Part shown: piece after piece, positions 49,063-60,628 of the stretch
Position numbering within the stretch: position 1 is the stretch's first letter
How the letters are laid out: every line of letters starts with the position of its first letter
Position numbers and translations under genes: made by a program
Assembly: GCF_018035235.1 (NCBI RefSeq)
Contig: NZ_WPCV01000004.1
Location: 62,001 to 126,000 of the forward strand
Direction of reading: 5' to 3'
Length of the DNA: 64,000 nucleotides
Origin: Citrobacter sp. On2M
GTDB lineage: Bacteria > Pseudomonadota > Gammaproteobacteria > Enterobacterales > Enterobacteriaceae
Notes under the pieces: generated by a model
Told to the model about the DNA's origin: nothing
What the model saw: the letters and a program-made list of their open reading frames with translations, nothing else
Database searches by the model: none

Positions 49063-49626
49063 GTGATTGTTGCTAAACGATATTTTCTCATTTTTTCATT
49101 TCTTTTTATTCAGTTAGCTTTCATTCCACAGGGAGCAGCTGATGATAAAGGCTGGTTTGCTACTTTTAAAGATAATGTCAGTGAAACCTGGCAGCAACCA
49201 GAACATTATGATCTGTATGTACCTGCTATTACCTGGCATGCGCGTTTTGCCTACGATAAAGAAAAAACGGATCGCTACAATGAACGTCCCTGGGGGGCTG
49301 GATTTGGTCAATCCCGTTGGGATGATAAAGGTAACTGGCACGGACTTTATATAATGGCCTTTAAGGATTCCTACAATAAATGGGAACCCATTGGCGGTTA
49401 TGGCTGGGAAAAAACCTGGCGACCACTGGCTGATGAAAATTTTCATGCGGGCCTCGGTTTTACCGCCGGTTTCACTGCGCGCGATAACTGGAACTACATT
49501 CCGATCCCGGTGCTGTTACCGCTGGCATCAATTGGCTATGGTCCGGCAACGTTTCAGATGACCTACATTCCAGGAACGTATAACAACGGCAACGTCTACT
49601 TTGCCTGGATGCGTTTTCAGTTTTGA
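49063..49626 (+). CDS. pagP: Lipid A palmitoyltransferase PagP
   Basis: PagP is an outer-membrane eight-stranded beta-barrel that transfers palmitate from phospholipid to lipid A. The protein is 187 residues (E. coli 186). A signal peptide of about 26 residues precedes [12 protein letters not shown]. Catalytic residues are present: His in [13 protein letters not shown] and Asp-Ser in AFKDSYNKW. It ends with the typical outer-membrane C-terminal Phe (WMRFQF). The start is a GTG at 49063 with only a weak upstream ribosome site, so expression may be low without induction. Confidence 0.94.
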   Translation: MIVAKRYFLIFSFLFIQLAFIPQGAADDKGWFATFKDNVSETWQQPEHYDLYVPAITWHARFAYDKEKTDRYNERPWGAGFGQSRWDDKGNWHGLYIMAFKDSYNKWEPIGGYGWEKTWRPLADENFHAGLGFTAGFTARDNWNYIPIPVLLPLASIGYGPATFQMTYIPGTYNNGNVYFAWMRFQF

Positions 49627-49815
49627 TAGACTACCTGTTTTGTCAGGTGGTTTATTAAAAAACTTTTTAAAAACAGATATATAAGAGGTTTAACTGAAAA
49701 ATAACGCGACATTTATCACTTTTTGATAAAGTTCGACTGGACAAAGTGCATCACAATTGTTGTACTGATACCCGACACAGCATTTGTGTCTATTTTTCAT
49801 GTAAAGGTAATTTTG

Positions 49816-50025
49816 ATGTCTAAGATTAAAGGTAACGTTAAGTGGTTTAATGAGTCCAAAGGATTCGGTTTCATTACTCCGGAAGATGGCAGCAAAGATG
49901 TGTTCGTACACTTCTCTGCAATCCAGACCAATGGTTTTAAAACTCTGGCTGAAGGTCAGCGTGTAGAGTTCGAAATCACTAACGGTGCCAAAGGCCCTTC
50001 TGCTGCAAACGTAATCGCTCTGTAA
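49816..50025 (+). CDS. cspE: Cold-shock-family RNA chaperone CspE
   Basis: CspE is a constitutive cold-shock-domain RNA/ssDNA chaperone and antiterminator. The 69 residues appear identical to E. coli CspE, with RNP1 KGFGFITP and RNP2 VFVHFSAI. The 190-bp upstream leader from pagP probably contains its own promoter. A strong terminator follows. Confidence 0.98.
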
Positions 50026-50045
50026 GCATACGACAGCAAGCATTC

Positions 50046-50072
50046 AAAACCCGCTTAATTGCGGGTTTTTTT
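50046..50072 (+). terminator. Terminator after cspE
   Basis: AACCCGC and GCGGGTT form a stem around TTAATT and are followed by TTTTTTT. It separates cspE from the convergent crcB gene. Confidence 0.93.
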
Positions 50073-50076
50073 CGCT

Positions 50077-50460
50077 CTAATGTGCGGGTGAGGCGGAAAC
50101 CAGCCAGAATGCCAGGGCGGTCATCGCAAATGATCCCAACAGATTAACCAGTACATTCACCATAGCCCAACCTAAGCGTCCTTCCTGAAGTAAAAACACC
50201 ACTTCGGCTGAAAAGGTGGAGAACGTTGTTAACCCACCGCAAAAGCCTGTGGTGATCAACACTTTCCACATAGGGTCAATGTTGGTCATGCGATTAAACC
50301 ATGCCAGACCCATCCCAATGATAAACGCCCCAAGTAAGTTTGCCGCAAGCGTACCGAACGGAATAGCCTGATGCAGCGGGTTAAACCGCATACTCAACAT
50401 CCATCTTGCTACGCTACCTGTACCACCGCCGATAAAAACCGCTAAAAGGAGTTGTAACAC
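50077..50460 (-). CDS. crcB: Fluoride channel CrcB (Fluc)
   Basis: CrcB is a small fluoride-export channel that works as a dual-topology dimer. The 127 residues form four membrane segments. Family motifs [22 protein letters not shown] and [14 protein letters not shown] are intact, including the central Na-site and Phe-box region. No fluoride riboswitch is apparent upstream. Confidence 0.96.
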   Translation of the reverse strand: MLQLLLAVFIGGGTGSVARWMLSMRFNPLHQAIPFGTLAANLLGAFIIGMGLAWFNRMTNIDPMWKVLITTGFCGGLTTFSTFSAEVVFLLQEGRLGWAMVNVLVNLLGSFAMTALAFWLVSASPAH

Positions 50461-50550
50461 TACGTAATCCTGCTATTTGATTGTATAGAGAGTGAGTTTA
50501 ACGCTGAATAATCATTGTTGGCGAGCTTAACAAAGATTTCTGGAGGGAAT

Positions 50551-51339
50551 ATGTTTGTTGCAGCAGGGCAATTTGCCGTAGGACCTTCATGGAAAAAGAA
50601 TGCAGAAACCTGTGCCTTACTGATGTCTCAGGCGTCAGGTGAGGGGGCGTCGCTGCTGGTATTACCGGAGGCTTTGCTGGCACGCGACGATTCTGACCCT
50701 GATCTGTCCGTGAAATCAGCCCAGTTGTTGGAAGGTGGGTTTATGACGCGTTTATTGCGTGAAAGCGCGCAAAATGAGATGACGACAATCCTGACCATTC
50801 ATGTCCCCTCTGTTCCAGGGCGGGCATTTAACATGCTGGTGGCGCTACGTGCAGGCCGGGTCGTGGCCCATTACGCGAAATTACATCTCTACGATGCCTT
50901 TTCGATTCAGGAGTCACGTAATGTGGATGCTGGGGACACCATCGCGCCGCTGCTGGACGTTGGCGGATTAAAGGTAGGGTTAATGACCTGTTATGACCTG
51001 CGCTTCCCTGAGCTGGCCTTGGCGCACGCATTGCAGGGGGCAGAGATCCTCGTTTTGCCCGCGGCCTGGGTGCGAGGAGCGCTTAAAGAGCATCACTGGG
51101 CTACGCTTTTGGCGGCAAGAGCGTTAGATGCGACTTGCTACCTGATTGCGGCTGGAGAGTGTGGTAACAAGAATATTGGTCAAAGCCGGGTTATCGATCC
51201 CTTTGGTGTAACCATTGCCGCCGCGGCAGAAACGCCCGCACTCATTATCGCCGAGGTTTCTGCCGAGCGGGTGAGACAAGTCAGGGCACAACTTCCGGTG
51301 TTAAGTAACCGGCGTTTTGCGCCACCGCAATTATTATGA
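50551..51339 (+). CDS. ybeM: Deaminated glutathione amidase YbeM (intact)
   Basis: YbeM is a nitrilase-superfamily amidase that repairs deaminated glutathione. The 262-residue protein retains the Glu-Lys-Cys triad in [20 protein letters not shown] and [11 protein letters not shown], so it should be active. The ATG at 50551 follows GGAGGGA. In E. coli K-12 this gene is reported to be interrupted, whereas here it is complete. Confidence 0.93.
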   Translation: MFVAAGQFAVGPSWKKNAETCALLMSQASGEGASLLVLPEALLARDDSDPDLSVKSAQLLEGGFMTRLLRESAQNEMTTILTIHVPSVPGRAFNMLVALRAGRVVAHYAKLHLYDAFSIQESRNVDAGDTIAPLLDVGGLKVGLMTCYDLRFPELALAHALQGAEILVLPAAWVRGALKEHHWATLLAARALDATCYLIAAGECGNKNIGQSRVIDPFGVTIAAAAETPALIIAEVSAERVRQVRAQLPVLSNRRFAPPQLL

Positions 51340-51467
51340 CGTTTTTTTAAACAAGGCTTGATTCACCTTGTTACAGATTGCTATTGTGTGCGCGCGTCGA
51401 AAGGCCGTTAATATTCTCAGGTTAATATGGCGCTTTATGCAGCCTGGTTTAAGTCAAGAAGGTATCT

Positions 51468-51671
51468 ATGGGTGAGATTAGTATTACCAAACTGCTGGTG
51501 GTTGCCGCACTGGTTGTTCTGCTGTTTGGTACCAAGAAGTTACGTACGCTGGGTGGAGACCTGGGGACGGCAATCAAGGGCTTCAAGAAAGCTATGAACG
51601 ATGATAATGCTGATGCCAAGAAAGAGGCTGATGGTAGCGTTCAGGCTGAGAAGCTTTCTCATAAAGAGTAA
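51468..51671 (+). CDS. tatE: Tat translocase subunit TatE
   Basis: TatE is a TatA paralogue in the twin-arginine translocation pore. The 67 residues contain one N-terminal membrane helix ([17 protein letters not shown]), a hinge and amphipathic helix ([15 protein letters not shown]), and an acidic tail. It may aid export of Tat substrates such as the nearby molybdoenzyme catalytic subunit. Confidence 0.96.
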   Translation: MGEISITKLLVVAALVVLLFGTKKLRTLGGDLGTAIKGFKKAMNDDNADAKKEADGSVQAEKLSHKE

Positions 51672-51710
51672 TGTCAGGAGCATGATGCTCATACTGCATA
51701 CTCTGCATGA

Positions 51711-51741
51711 AAAAAAACCGGCAATTTGCCGGTTTTTTATT
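51711..51741. terminator. Bidirectional terminator between tatE and lipA
   Basis: AAAACCGGC and GCCGGTTTT pair around AATTT, with A-rich and T-rich flanks on the two sides. It serves the convergent tatE and lipA. Confidence 0.92.
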
Positions 51742-51768
51742 GGTGATATGTAAGTGAGTATTACACGA

Positions 51769-52734
51769 TTACTTCACTTCCAGCCCTTTGGCCTGCATGT
51801 CAGCATGGTATGAAGAGCGAACGAATGGGCCGCAAGCTGCATGGGTAAAGCCCATGGCCATGGCCTCTGCTTTCATCTCATCAAACTCATCCGGGCTTAC
51901 ATAGCGTTGAACCGGCAGGTGGTGACGGCTTGGCTGTAAATATTGCCCCAGCGTCAGCATGGTCACGCCATGATTACGCAGGTCACGCATAACCTCAATG
52001 ATTTCAGCATTGGTTTCACCCAGACCCACCATCAGACCTGATTTCGTCGGAATCTCAGGGTGTGCTTCTTTGAAACGTTCCAGAAGCTTCAGCGACCAGT
52101 TGTAATCTGCGCCAGGACGTACATTGCGATAAATACGCGGTACGTTTTCGAGGTTGTGGTTAAACACGTCCGGCGGTGTGGCTGTGAGGATATCCAACGC
52201 ACGATCCATACGACCACGGAAGTCAGGCACCAGCGTTTCGATTTTAATTGACGGGCTCTTCTCACGAATAGCAGTGATGCAGTCAGCAAAGTGTTGAGCA
52301 CCGCCGTCACGTAGATCGTCACGGTCAACGGAGGTAATGACCACATAGCGCAGCGCCATGTCAGCAATCGTCTGAGCCAGTTTTAACGGCTCGTTGGCAT
52401 CAGGGGCAACCGGGCGGCCATGGGCAACGTCACAGAATGGGCAACGGCGGGTACAGATTGCGCCGAGGATCATAAAGGTTGCGGTTCCGTGATTGAAACA
52501 TTCCGCCAGGTTAGGGCAGGACGCTTCTTCGCAGACAGAGTGCAGGCCATTTTTGCGCATTGCTGCTTTGATGCCCTGGATGCGGGTGGAGTCCGCTGGC
52601 AGTTTTATTTTCATCCATTCCGGTTTACGCAGCAGGGCTTCACGCTCTGTTGCCACATTTTTTACCGGGATAAGAGCCATCTTATCGGCATCGCGGTATT
52701 TAACACCGCGTTCCATCACAATGGGTTTACTCAT
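51769..52734 (-). CDS. lipA: Lipoyl synthase LipA
   Basis: LipA is the radical-SAM enzyme that inserts two sulfurs into octanoyl groups on lipoyl domains. The 321 residues match E. coli. The radical-SAM cluster is CTRRCPFC; the auxiliary sacrificial cluster uses [12 protein letters not shown]. The C-terminal Ser ligand is in [11 protein letters not shown]. It lies downstream of lipB, separated by 205 bp. Confidence 0.98.
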   Translation of the reverse strand: MSKPIVMERGVKYRDADKMALIPVKNVATEREALLRKPEWMKIKLPADSTRIQGIKAAMRKNGLHSVCEEASCPNLAECFNHGTATFMILGAICTRRCPFCDVAHGRPVAPDANEPLKLAQTIADMALRYVVITSVDRDDLRDGGAQHFADCITAIREKSPSIKIETLVPDFRGRMDRALDILTATPPDVFNHNLENVPRIYRNVRPGADYNWSLKLLERFKEAHPEIPTKSGLMVGLGETNAEIIEVMRDLRNHGVTMLTLGQYLQPSRHHLPVQRYVSPDEFDEMKAEAMAMGFTHAACGPFVRSSYHADMQAKGLEVK

Positions 52735-52939
52735 AGCTTGCGTGTTCCAGTTGCGAATTACGAAGGAAAGCGTTTCAATTCAAGGGAATGTTGCATTTAT
52801 CAACTATTTTTGAATTAGTGATACGCAGTATATCATTGAAACGGGCCAGAAAGCAGCCTGACAGGCTGGCAAAATGTAAAATAGTTGTTGTTTTGTGCCA
52901 TTTGCCACAACATTTGCCGTGGCAAAGTATGACCGAATT
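52735..52939. other. lipA-lipB intergenic gap, ybeF absent
   Basis: In E. coli the LysR-family gene ybeF lies between lipB and lipA. Here the two are only 205 bp apart and the gap has no ORF, so ybeF is absent. Confidence 0.6.
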
Positions 52940-53581
52940 TTAGTCTGCAACGTACTCGTGCGGTGGGTTACCCAACAGCGCTAAGATGTTGGCCAGCAGT
53001 AGGGGGCGAACGCTCTCGGTCGTGGCTGCGCTATCCCACTGCGATACTTTCGCCATCTCCATCCCGGCGTAACCACAAGGATTGATACGCAAGAAAGGCG
53101 ACAAATCCATATCTACGTTGAGCGCTAAGCCGTGAAACGAACATCCTCTACGAATACGTAATCCCAAAGAGCAGATCTTCTTCTCCCCGACGTATACGCC
53201 AGGCGCATCGGCTCGCGGGTGGGCATCAATACCGATTTCCGCAAGCGTATTCACAACGGTTTGCTCCAGCAGCGTTACCAGTTCGCGAACGCCAAGTTTA
53301 CGACGTTTCAGGTTCAACAGCACATACATGACCTGCTGGCCTGGCCCGTGGTAGGTCACCTGACCACCACGATCGCTCTGGATCACCGGAATATCTCCTG
53401 GCATCAATACGTGTTCTGCTTTACCTGCCTGGCCCTGGGTAAAGACAGGATAATGCTCTACCAGCCAGATTTCGTCATGGCTGTTTTCATCGCGGGTATC
53501 GGTGAATTCGTGCATGGCCAGAGAGACTGGCTCGTAGGATTGCAGACCGAGCTGGCGGACAAGAATTTTATCCTGATACAA
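52940..53581 (-). CDS. lipB: Octanoyltransferase LipB
   Basis: LipB transfers octanoate from acyl carrier protein to lipoyl domains. The 213-residue protein has the motif [18 protein letters not shown], the catalytic Lys in [20 protein letters not shown] and the catalytic Cys in [11 protein letters not shown]. The start is a TTG at 53581, as in E. coli, with GGAG 8 nt upstream. A GTG at 53605 would add eight residues but lacks a better ribosome site. Confidence 0.95.
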   Translation of the reverse strand: MYQDKILVRQLGLQSYEPVSLAMHEFTDTRDENSHDEIWLVEHYPVFTQGQAGKAEHVLMPGDIPVIQSDRGGQVTYHGPGQQVMYVLLNLKRRKLGVRELVTLLEQTVVNTLAEIGIDAHPRADAPGVYVGEKKICSLGLRIRRGCSFHGLALNVDMDLSPFLRINPCGYAGMEMAKVSQWDSAATTESVRPLLLANILALLGNPPHEYVAD

Positions 53582-53654
53582 AACGGCATCTCCGTAGATA
53601 CTCACATAGAGTAGAGAATGTTAAAGAGGGGAAAGTATATCACAGGGAGGGAGG

Positions 53655-53684
53655 GGTTACCCGGGCGGGGATGCGCGGGTAACC
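53655..53684 (-). terminator. Hairpin between ybeD and lipB
   Basis: GGTTACCCG (53655-53663) and CGGGTAACC (53676-53684) form a perfect 9-bp stem but lack a T run. It may be an intrinsic pause or RNA-processing site rather than a full terminator. Confidence 0.5.
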
Positions 53685-53693
53685 GACAGGTTT

Positions 53694-53957
53694 TTACAGC
53701 ACCATGCGTACGATATCGATATTACCTAACTCTTCGTACAGCGTTTCAACCTGCTCAATGTGCGTAGCGGTAATAGTGATTGAGACCGAGTGGTAATTGC
53801 CTTTGCTGCTCGGTTTTACCGTCGGAGAGTAATCACCTGGCGCATGGCGCTGTACCACTTCAACCACCTGATCAACCAGCTCAGGCAACGCCTGCCCCAT
53901 TACTTTGTAAGTAAATGGAGTAGGGAATTCAAGCAGTTCGTTAAGTTTGGTTTTCAT
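53694..53957 (-). CDS. ybeD: DUF493-family protein YbeD
   Basis: YbeD is an 87-residue protein with an ACT-like (regulatory) fold, seen in [20 protein letters not shown] and [23 protein letters not shown]. Its molecular function is not established; the position between dacA and lipB is conserved in enterics. Confidence 0.93.
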   Translation of the reverse strand: MKTKLNELLEFPTPFTYKVMGQALPELVDQVVEVVQRHAPGDYSPTVKPSSKGNYHSVSITITATHIEQVETLYEELGNIDIVRMVL

Positions 53958-53986
53958 GTCAGCTCCGGCGTTACATCAATAAATAA

Positions 53987-54012
53987 TAACTCCCACGGCG
54001 TGTGGGAGTTAT
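53987..54012 (-). terminator. Terminator between dacA and ybeD
   Basis: AACTCCCAC (53988-53996) pairs with GTGGGAGTT (54002-54010). On the minus strand it is followed by an AT-rich, T-rich stretch. It lies after dacA. Confidence 0.8.
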
Positions 54013-54063
54013 CTGGATACCTAGTATATGGGGACGTAAATCACACTTTCAAGTGTTCGATTT

Positions 54064-55275
54064 TTAGCCAAACCAGTGATGGAACATTAATTTAATGTAA
54101 TCAATGATTTTCCCAAAGAAGTTGCCTTCAGGGATTTCCTGCAGGACTACCAGCGGGCGCTGCTCAATGGTTTTACCATCCAACTGGAAGTTGATGGTGC
54201 CGACCACCTGGTTTTTCTGCAGCGGTGCGTGCAGTTCCGTAGTGTTCAGCACATAGCTTGCTTTCAAATCTTTCATGCGGCCGCGCGGAATCGTCAGGTA
54301 CACGTCTTTATCGACGCCTAACGATGCACGATCGGTATTACCAAACCAGGCTGGTTCTGAAGCAAACTCTTTACCCACTTTCAGCGGATTCACTGTTTCG
54401 AAGAAACGGAAGCCCCAGGTCAGCAGTTTTTTACTTTCAGTTTCACGGCCTTTATAGGTGCGCCCCCCCATAACGGCGGAGATCAGACGCATCTGGCCTT
54501 CGGTTGCGGATGCAACGAGGTTATAGCCAGCTTTGTCGGTGTGACCGGTTTTGATACCGTCGACATTCAGGCTGTTATCCCACAGCAAGCCGTTGCGGTT
54601 TAACTGACGAATGCCGTTAAAGGTGAACTCTTTTTCTTTATAGATAGAGTATTCGTTAGGCACGTCGCGAATCAGCGCCTGGCCAATCATTGCCATATCG
54701 CGGGCCGAGCTGTACTGACCGTCAGCATCGAGACCATGAACAGTCTGGAAGTGGGTATTTTTCAGGCCCAGCGCGTTCACATAGCTGTTCATCAGACCAA
54801 CGAAAGCATCCTGGCTACCGGCCGCGAAGTCCGCCATCGCCACGCACGCATCGTTCCCTGATTGCAGGTTAATACCACGGATCAACTGAGAAACAGGAAC
54901 CTGCATACCAGGTTTGAGGAACATCAGCGATGAACCTTTAAACACCGGGTTACCTGTAGCCCATGCGTCATTGCCGACGGTGACCAGATCGGTTTCTTTA
55001 AATTTCCCGGCTTTCATTGCCTGGCCGATGACGTAGCTGGTCATCATTTTGGTCAGACTGGCGGGGTCACGGCGAGTGTCCGCATTCTGTTCTGCGAGAA
55101 CTTTACCTGAATTGTAATCAATCAGGATATACGACTCCGCATCGATCTGCGGAACACCCGGGATCATGGTTTTAATATTCAGGTCATCGGCATGGGCAGC
55201 AGAGAGAGAAGCTGCGCAGAGAGCCGCGGTGAGCGCCATACGCTGCACGAAACGAGCGGAAAAAGTGGTCTTCAT
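54064..55275 (-). CDS. dacA: D-alanyl-D-alanine carboxypeptidase DacA (PBP5)
   Basis: DacA is penicillin-binding protein 5, which trims pentapeptide stems of peptidoglycan in the periplasm. The 403 residues have a 29-residue signal peptide and the SxxK motif with Ser73 and Lys76 (ASLTKMM). SGN (LQSGNDA) and KTG ([12 protein letters not shown]) follow. The C-terminal amphipathic membrane anchor is [18 protein letters not shown]. All active-site motifs are intact. Confidence 0.98.
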   Translation of the reverse strand: MKTTFSARFVQRMALTAALCAASLSAAHADDLNIKTMIPGVPQIDAESYILIDYNSGKVLAEQNADTRRDPASLTKMMTSYVIGQAMKAGKFKETDLVTVGNDAWATGNPVFKGSSLMFLKPGMQVPVSQLIRGINLQSGNDACVAMADFAAGSQDAFVGLMNSYVNALGLKNTHFQTVHGLDADGQYSSARDMAMIGQALIRDVPNEYSIYKEKEFTFNGIRQLNRNGLLWDNSLNVDGIKTGHTDKAGYNLVASATEGQMRLISAVMGGRTYKGRETESKKLLTWGFRFFETVNPLKVGKEFASEPAWFGNTDRASLGVDKDVYLTIPRGRMKDLKASYVLNTTELHAPLQKNQVVGTINFQLDGKTIEQRPLVVLQEIPEGNFFGKIIDYIKLMFHHWFG

Positions 55276-55417
55276 GGTCAGAACTACGACGTCCGTGATG
55301 AAATTAAAAAAAGAGCCCTACTATAGCAAATACATAACTGGCAGGCATCTGACTTTCCGCGTGACTTTGTTAATGTCATTTACAGAAATTGACAATTCAG
55401 ATGCCTGATTGAAGTTA

Positions 55418-56527
55418 TTACACGCCAGTGATGAAGGACTGTAATTGCGCTTCGGATTGAAGACGCTGCTGCAATGTGGAGGCTTCAGTTTTGCTGGCGA
55501 AAGGCCCCATCTGGATACGCCAGACTGCACCGTTTTGCACCACTCGCCCTGGGACGCCAAACTGCTGACTTAAGCGTTTTTGGTACTGTTGCGCACGAGC
55601 TTGATCGCTCACCGCACCAACCTGAACCACGTAACGTCCGTTAGCCGTTGCTGCCGGAGCAGGAGCTGCGACGGTTGCTGGTGTTGTTGCCGGTGTGGTT
55701 GGTGTTACCGGTGTGGTGGTTGCCGGTTGCGGTGCAGGAGTAGGTTCGCTGCCTTCCAGCACGCCTGCCGCGAGCGTAGTCGGCGCACCGAGGAATCCAC
55801 CGCTGTTTACTGGCGCGCCGGTTGGATCATCGCTTTTCAGCGTGGAATTGCTGATCGGACGAATATCGCCCTGCGGCTGACCTGCATCCGATGGAGAAGG
55901 CATGCTTCCCATGTTGCCGCCACCGCTTAAATCAGGACGCGAAGGCAGGGCATACGTTTGTTTCGCGACGGTGGTACAGGCCATACCCGGCCCGGACAAT
56001 GAACCATCCTGGGCGACGATGATCGGGTCGATACGCACTTTGGTATTGTTGGAGGTGTTCAGACGATCGGCGGCGGCACGCGAAAGTGAAATTACACGAT
56101 CGTTGCCATAAGGACCGCGATCGTTAATGCGTACGACGATCATTCTGCCGTTTGCCAGGTTAGTAATTCTGGCATAGCTTGGAACGGGCAGCGTCGGATG
56201 CGCAGCGGTCAGCTGCATCGGGTCGAACGTTTCACCAGAGGCCGTCAGGTTGCTTCCTGGCTCCGCATCATAAATAGCGGCAAGCCCGGCCTGGCTAAAG
56301 CGAGAGGGATCCTGGACTATTTTGTAACTCTTACCATCTCGTTGGTAATCCTGATTCGCCGTTGGGTTCAGGGGTTCAAAGCGCGGATCGGCCCCGCTGA
56401 TTTCAACAATCGGACCATTACACACCGCAGGCTGCGGGGCGACAGCAACCTGTTGCTGACCATCATCATTCGAACACGCCGCGAGCATTCCTGCTGCGAT
56501 GCAGATACCAAGCCACTGCTTACGCAT
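55418..56527 (-). CDS. rlpA: Septal-ring lytic transglycosylase lipoprotein RlpA
   Basis: RlpA is an outer-membrane lipoprotein with a double-psi-beta-barrel and a C-terminal SPOR domain that binds denuded septal glycan. The 369-residue protein has a lipobox LAAC at about 15-18, the DPBB motif GLAAIYDAEPGSNLTASGE with NDRGPYGNDR, a Pro/Thr-rich linker and the SPOR domain (YVVQVGAVSDQARA...). The linker is repetitive (PATTTPVTPTTPATTPAT) and may vary between strains. The ATG at 56527 gives MRKQWLGIC. Confidence 0.95.
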   Translation of the reverse strand: MRKQWLGICIAAGMLAACSNDDGQQQVAVAPQPAVCNGPIVEISGADPRFEPLNPTANQDYQRDGKSYKIVQDPSRFSQAGLAAIYDAEPGSNLTASGETFDPMQLTAAHPTLPVPSYARITNLANGRMIVVRINDRGPYGNDRVISLSRAAADRLNTSNNTKVRIDPIIVAQDGSLSGPGMACTTVAKQTYALPSRPDLSGGGNMGSMPSPSDAGQPQGDIRPISNSTLKSDDPTGAPVNSGGFLGAPTTLAAGVLEGSEPTPAPQPATTTPVTPTTPATTPATVAAPAPAATANGRYVVQVGAVSDQARAQQYQKRLSQQFGVPGRVVQNGAVWRIQMGPFASKTEASTLQQRLQSEAQLQSFITGV

Positions 56528-56537
56528 TGCGTACCCC

Positions 56538-57650
56538 TTACACGCTTTTCGACAACATTTTTCTATGGGTGTGGATCGACATAACAATCCCGAACCCGGC
56601 CATCAGCACGATAAGTGCTGAGCCTCCGTAACTGACCAGTGGGAGTGGAACGCCAACCACGGGCAGAATACCGCTCACCATACCAATATTTACGAAGACA
56701 TAAACGAATAATATCAACATTAAGCCACCCGCCATGACGCGGCCAAAGGTGGTTTGCGCGCGAGCAGCGATCCATAACCCGCGCATAATCAGCAAAATGT
56801 ACAGCGTCAGCAGAATCAAAATGCCCACCAAACCCAGCTCTTCTGCTAACACCGCGAAGATAAAGTCGGTGTGACGCTCGGGTAAAAACTCAAGCTGCGA
56901 CTGCGTGCCGTGCAGCCAGCCCTTGCCGCGCAGCCCGCCGGAGCCAATAGCAATTTTTGACTGAATGATGTGATAACCCGCGCCCAGCGGATCGGTTTCC
57001 GGATCGAGCAACATCATGACGCGCTGACGCTGGTAATCATGCATCAGGAAGAACCACAGTATCGGGATAAACGCCGCAACCAGAACCACCGCAACACCGA
57101 TTAAGCGCCAGCTCAAGCCGGAAAGGAACAGGACAAACAGACCGGAAAGGGCAACCAGAATAGAGGTGCCGAGGTCAGGTTGTGCAGCAACCAGCAGCGT
57201 CGGCATGAAAATCAATACCAGCGCGATGGCGGTATTCTTCAACGACGGTGGACAGACGTCACGGTTGATAAAGCGCGCGACCATCAGTGGGACGGCAATT
57301 TTAGCGATTTCTGAGGGCTGAAAACGCACAATACCCAAATCCAGCCAGCGCTGCGCGCCTTTGGAAATGGCGCCGAAGGCGTCTACCGCGACTAACAGAA
57401 TAATGCAAAAGATATAGAGATAAGGCGCCCAGCCTTCATAAACCCGGGGCGGAATTTGCGCCATTACCACCATGATGACCAGACCCATTGCGATCTGGCC
57501 GACTTTGCGCTCCATCATGCCAATATCCTGGCCGCTGGCGCTCCAGATGACTAACGAACTGTAGACCAGCAGTGCCAGTAAGATAAGCAACATTGTGGGA
57601 TCGATGTGAATTTTGTCCCAAAATGTTTTTTTGTTCGGATTATCCGTCAC
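56538..57650 (-). CDS. mrdB: Peptidoglycan glycosyltransferase RodA (MrdB)
   Basis: RodA is the SEDS-family glycan polymerase that works with PBP2 in cell elongation. The 370 residues equal E. coli RodA and form about ten membrane segments. Conserved SEDS residues occur in QPDLGTS, the periplasmic loop with [32 protein letters not shown] and [11 protein letters not shown]. It starts 2 bp after mrdA. Confidence 0.98.
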   Translation of the reverse strand: MTDNPNKKTFWDKIHIDPTMLLILLALLVYSSLVIWSASGQDIGMMERKVGQIAMGLVIMVVMAQIPPRVYEGWAPYLYIFCIILLVAVDAFGAISKGAQRWLDLGIVRFQPSEIAKIAVPLMVARFINRDVCPPSLKNTAIALVLIFMPTLLVAAQPDLGTSILVALSGLFVLFLSGLSWRLIGVAVVLVAAFIPILWFFLMHDYQRQRVMMLLDPETDPLGAGYHIIQSKIAIGSGGLRGKGWLHGTQSQLEFLPERHTDFIFAVLAEELGLVGILILLTLYILLIMRGLWIAARAQTTFGRVMAGGLMLILFVYVFVNIGMVSGILPVVGVPLPLVSYGGSALIVLMAGFGIVMSIHTHRKMLSKSV

Positions 57651-57652
57651 GA

Positions 57653-59554
57653 TTATTGGTCCTCAGCTGCTGCAACCGCGGGGTTTTCTGCTGGCAGATT
57701 GGTGTTGTTGTCGCCCAACATAATGTGGTCAAGGATTTGGCGCATAATGGTGCCTACCGCCGGACCTGCTCCGCCGTTTTCAAGGATCATGGCGACAGCG
57801 ACCTGGGGTTTATCATAGGGTGCGAAGGCCGTCATCAGCTTGTGGTCACGTAAACGCTCGGCGATCTTATGCGCGTTATAGGTTTCATTCGCTTTCAGGC
57901 CAAAGACCTGTGCGGTACCGGATTTCGCCGCAATTTTGTAAGGTGCGCCAGCAAAATACTTGTGTGCAGTCCCGTTCGGGCGGTTCGCTACGCCGTACAT
58001 ACCATCTTTCGCGATTTCCCAGTAACCAGAATGAATATCGCCAACGGGCGGTTCTTGTGGCTGTACCCACGGTACCTGTTTGCCGTTTTCTGCCGTGCTC
58101 ATCAACAGATGTGGGACTTTTATCAAACCGTCGTTGATAAGGATCATCAGCGCTTTACTCATCTGGATTGGGGTTGCTGTCCAGTAACCCTGACCGATGC
58201 CGACCGGAATGGTATCACCCTGGTACCATGGCTTTTTAAACCGTTTTTGCTTCCACTCGCGGGTTGGCATATTACCGGAGCGTTCTTCAGCAAGATCGAT
58301 GCCGGTATATTTGCCGTAGCCAAATTTACTCATCCACTCTGAAAGTCGGTCAATCCCCATATCATAGGCGATTTGATAGAAAAACGTATCCGCGGACTCT
58401 TCCAGAGAGCGGGTGATGTTCAGATGACCATGCCCCCATTTTTTCCAGTCTCGGTAACGTTTCTCAGAGCCAGGTAGCTGCCACCAGCCCGGATCGAACA
58501 GGCTGGTATTACGGGTGATAACGCCTGCACTTAACGCAGAAACCGCAACGTAAGGTTTAACCGTTGACGCTGGAGGGTAAACGCCCTGCGTGGCGCGGTT
58601 AACCAATGGTGTGTTCGGGTCATTGAGCAACGCGGAGTAATCTTTGCTGGAGATGCCATCCACAAACAGGTTCGGGTCATAGCTTGGCATGGACACTAGC
58701 GCCAGTACACCACCGGTACGTGGGTCGGTAACCACCACGGCAGCGCGACTGCCTGCCAGCAACGTTTCAATGTACTGCTGAAGTTTCAAATCAAGGGTAA
58801 GATAGATATCATGCCCGGCCTGCGGCGCCACTTCTTTAAGCTGGCGAATGACGCGGCCACGGTTGTTCACTTCAACCTCTTCATAGCCGGTCTGACCGTG
58901 AAGCACGTCCTCGTAATAACGTTCAATACCCAGCTTGCCGATGTCGTGCGTCGCCGCGTAGTTGGCCAGCTTGCCGTCTTTGTCCAGGCGATCCACGTCT
59001 TTATCGTTGATCTTCGATACGTAGCCGATCACGTGAGTCAGTGCTGAGCCGTATGGGTAATAGCGGCGTTTATAGCCTTTAACTTCGACGCCCGGAAAAC
59101 GATACTGATTAACGGCAAACCGTGCTACCTGAACTTCAGTCAGGTTGGTTTTTACCGGGATAGAGGTGAAGCGATGTGAACGGGCGCGCTCTTTTTTAAA
59201 GGCGGCAATGTCGTCGTCCGTTAGATCGACGACGCTACGTAGCGCGTCGAGCGTATCCTGAATGTTGTCGACCTTTTCCGGCATCATTTCTATTTGATAG
59301 ATGGTGCGGTTAAGGGCGAGCGGAATTCCGTTGCGGTCATAAATGATGCCGCGGCTGGGGGCGATAGGCACCAGTTTGATGCGGTTCTCGTTCGAGCGAG
59401 TCTGGTAATCAGTAAAGCGAACGATTTGCAGATTATAAAGGTTGGCGATTAGCACGCCGGTGAGCAGCAAAATCCCCAAAAAAGCGACCAGCGCCCGGCG
59501 CACAAACAGCGCGGACTCAGCCGAATAGTCGCGAAAAGAATTCTGTAGTTTCAT
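57653..59554 (-). CDS. mrdA: Penicillin-binding protein 2 (MrdA)
   Basis: PBP2 is the transpeptidase of the elongasome that cross-links peptidoglycan. The 633 residues equal E. coli PBP2. A short cytoplasmic tail and TM helix (about 21-42) precede the pedestal domain. The catalytic SxxK is in PPASTVKPY near residue 330, with SxN (SADTFFYQ) and KSGT ([11 protein letters not shown]). It is coupled to rodA. Confidence 0.98.
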   Translation of the reverse strand: MKLQNSFRDYSAESALFVRRALVAFLGILLLTGVLIANLYNLQIVRFTDYQTRSNENRIKLVPIAPSRGIIYDRNGIPLALNRTIYQIEMMPEKVDNIQDTLDALRSVVDLTDDDIAAFKKERARSHRFTSIPVKTNLTEVQVARFAVNQYRFPGVEVKGYKRRYYPYGSALTHVIGYVSKINDKDVDRLDKDGKLANYAATHDIGKLGIERYYEDVLHGQTGYEEVEVNNRGRVIRQLKEVAPQAGHDIYLTLDLKLQQYIETLLAGSRAAVVVTDPRTGGVLALVSMPSYDPNLFVDGISSKDYSALLNDPNTPLVNRATQGVYPPASTVKPYVAVSALSAGVITRNTSLFDPGWWQLPGSEKRYRDWKKWGHGHLNITRSLEESADTFFYQIAYDMGIDRLSEWMSKFGYGKYTGIDLAEERSGNMPTREWKQKRFKKPWYQGDTIPVGIGQGYWTATPIQMSKALMILINDGLIKVPHLLMSTAENGKQVPWVQPQEPPVGDIHSGYWEIAKDGMYGVANRPNGTAHKYFAGAPYKIAAKSGTAQVFGLKANETYNAHKIAERLRDHKLMTAFAPYDKPQVAVAMILENGGAGPAVGTIMRQILDHIMLGDNNTNLPAENPAVAAAEDQ

Positions 59555-59584
59555 CCGCTGCTTAATCTACTCAAGAATCAATGA

Positions 59585-60052
59585 TCACTCACGGTGATAA
59601 GGATGGTTGGTGGTAATGCTCCACGCCCTGTACAGACTCTCCGCGACCAGAACCCGAACAAGAGGGTGAGGGAGGGTTAACGCAGAGAGTGACCAGCTTT
59701 GTTCCGCTGCCGCTTTACAGGCCGGTGAGAGGCCTTCCGGCCCGCCAATCAGCAGGCTGACATCACGACCGTCCAGTTTCCAGCGCTCCAGTTCGGTCGC
59801 CAGTTGCGGCGTATCCCAGGGTTTTCCCGGGATATCAAGGGTGACGATGCGGTTTTTGCCTGCGGCGGCCAGCATCTGCTCACCCTCTTTGTCGAGAATG
59901 CGTTTAATGTCCGCGTTCTTGCCGCGTTTTCCTGCCGGGATTTCGATCAGCTCAAAGGGCATATCTTTCGGAAACCGACGCAGATACTCGGTAAATCCGG
60001 TTTGCACCCAGTCAGGCATTTTCGTACCGACAGCGACAAGTTGCAGCTTCAC
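59585..60052 (-). CDS. rlmH: 23S rRNA pseudouridine-1915 methyltransferase RlmH
   Basis: RlmH is the SPOUT methyltransferase that N3-methylates pseudouridine 1915 in 23S rRNA. The 155 residues are the standard size. The SAM-binding knot includes [14 protein letters not shown] and [19 protein letters not shown], and the C-terminus ends YHRE, as in E. coli. It follows rsfS by 3 bp. Confidence 0.97.
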   Translation of the reverse strand: MKLQLVAVGTKMPDWVQTGFTEYLRRFPKDMPFELIEIPAGKRGKNADIKRILDKEGEQMLAAAGKNRIVTLDIPGKPWDTPQLATELERWKLDGRDVSLLIGGPEGLSPACKAAAEQSWSLSALTLPHPLVRVLVAESLYRAWSITTNHPYHRE

Positions 60053-60055
60053 GCA

Positions 60056-60397
<342 letters not shown>

Positions 60398-60628
60398 TTA
60401 AAAACGTCTGTTAGTATACCTGAACCAGAGGCGATATCGGGACAAATGTCTCCGAAAGCGCTTGTGAAGTGCGCTATCATCCCACCCCACGCCACAGAAT
60501 GCATCGCCATTTTTGTAAAACAATTTTTGCAAAGCTCTGAAGGGCAGGGAAAGTCAGGTTGCGGAGAATAACAGCCTGTCATGGGGTGTCAATGGGAGAG
60601 AGGCCCTTCAACAGAAAAAACAGCGCTT

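Noticed and set aside
50461-50550. Fluoride riboswitch near crcB
   Set aside because: No GGNGAUG-type conserved core or pseudoknot pattern is visible in the crcB upstream sequence.
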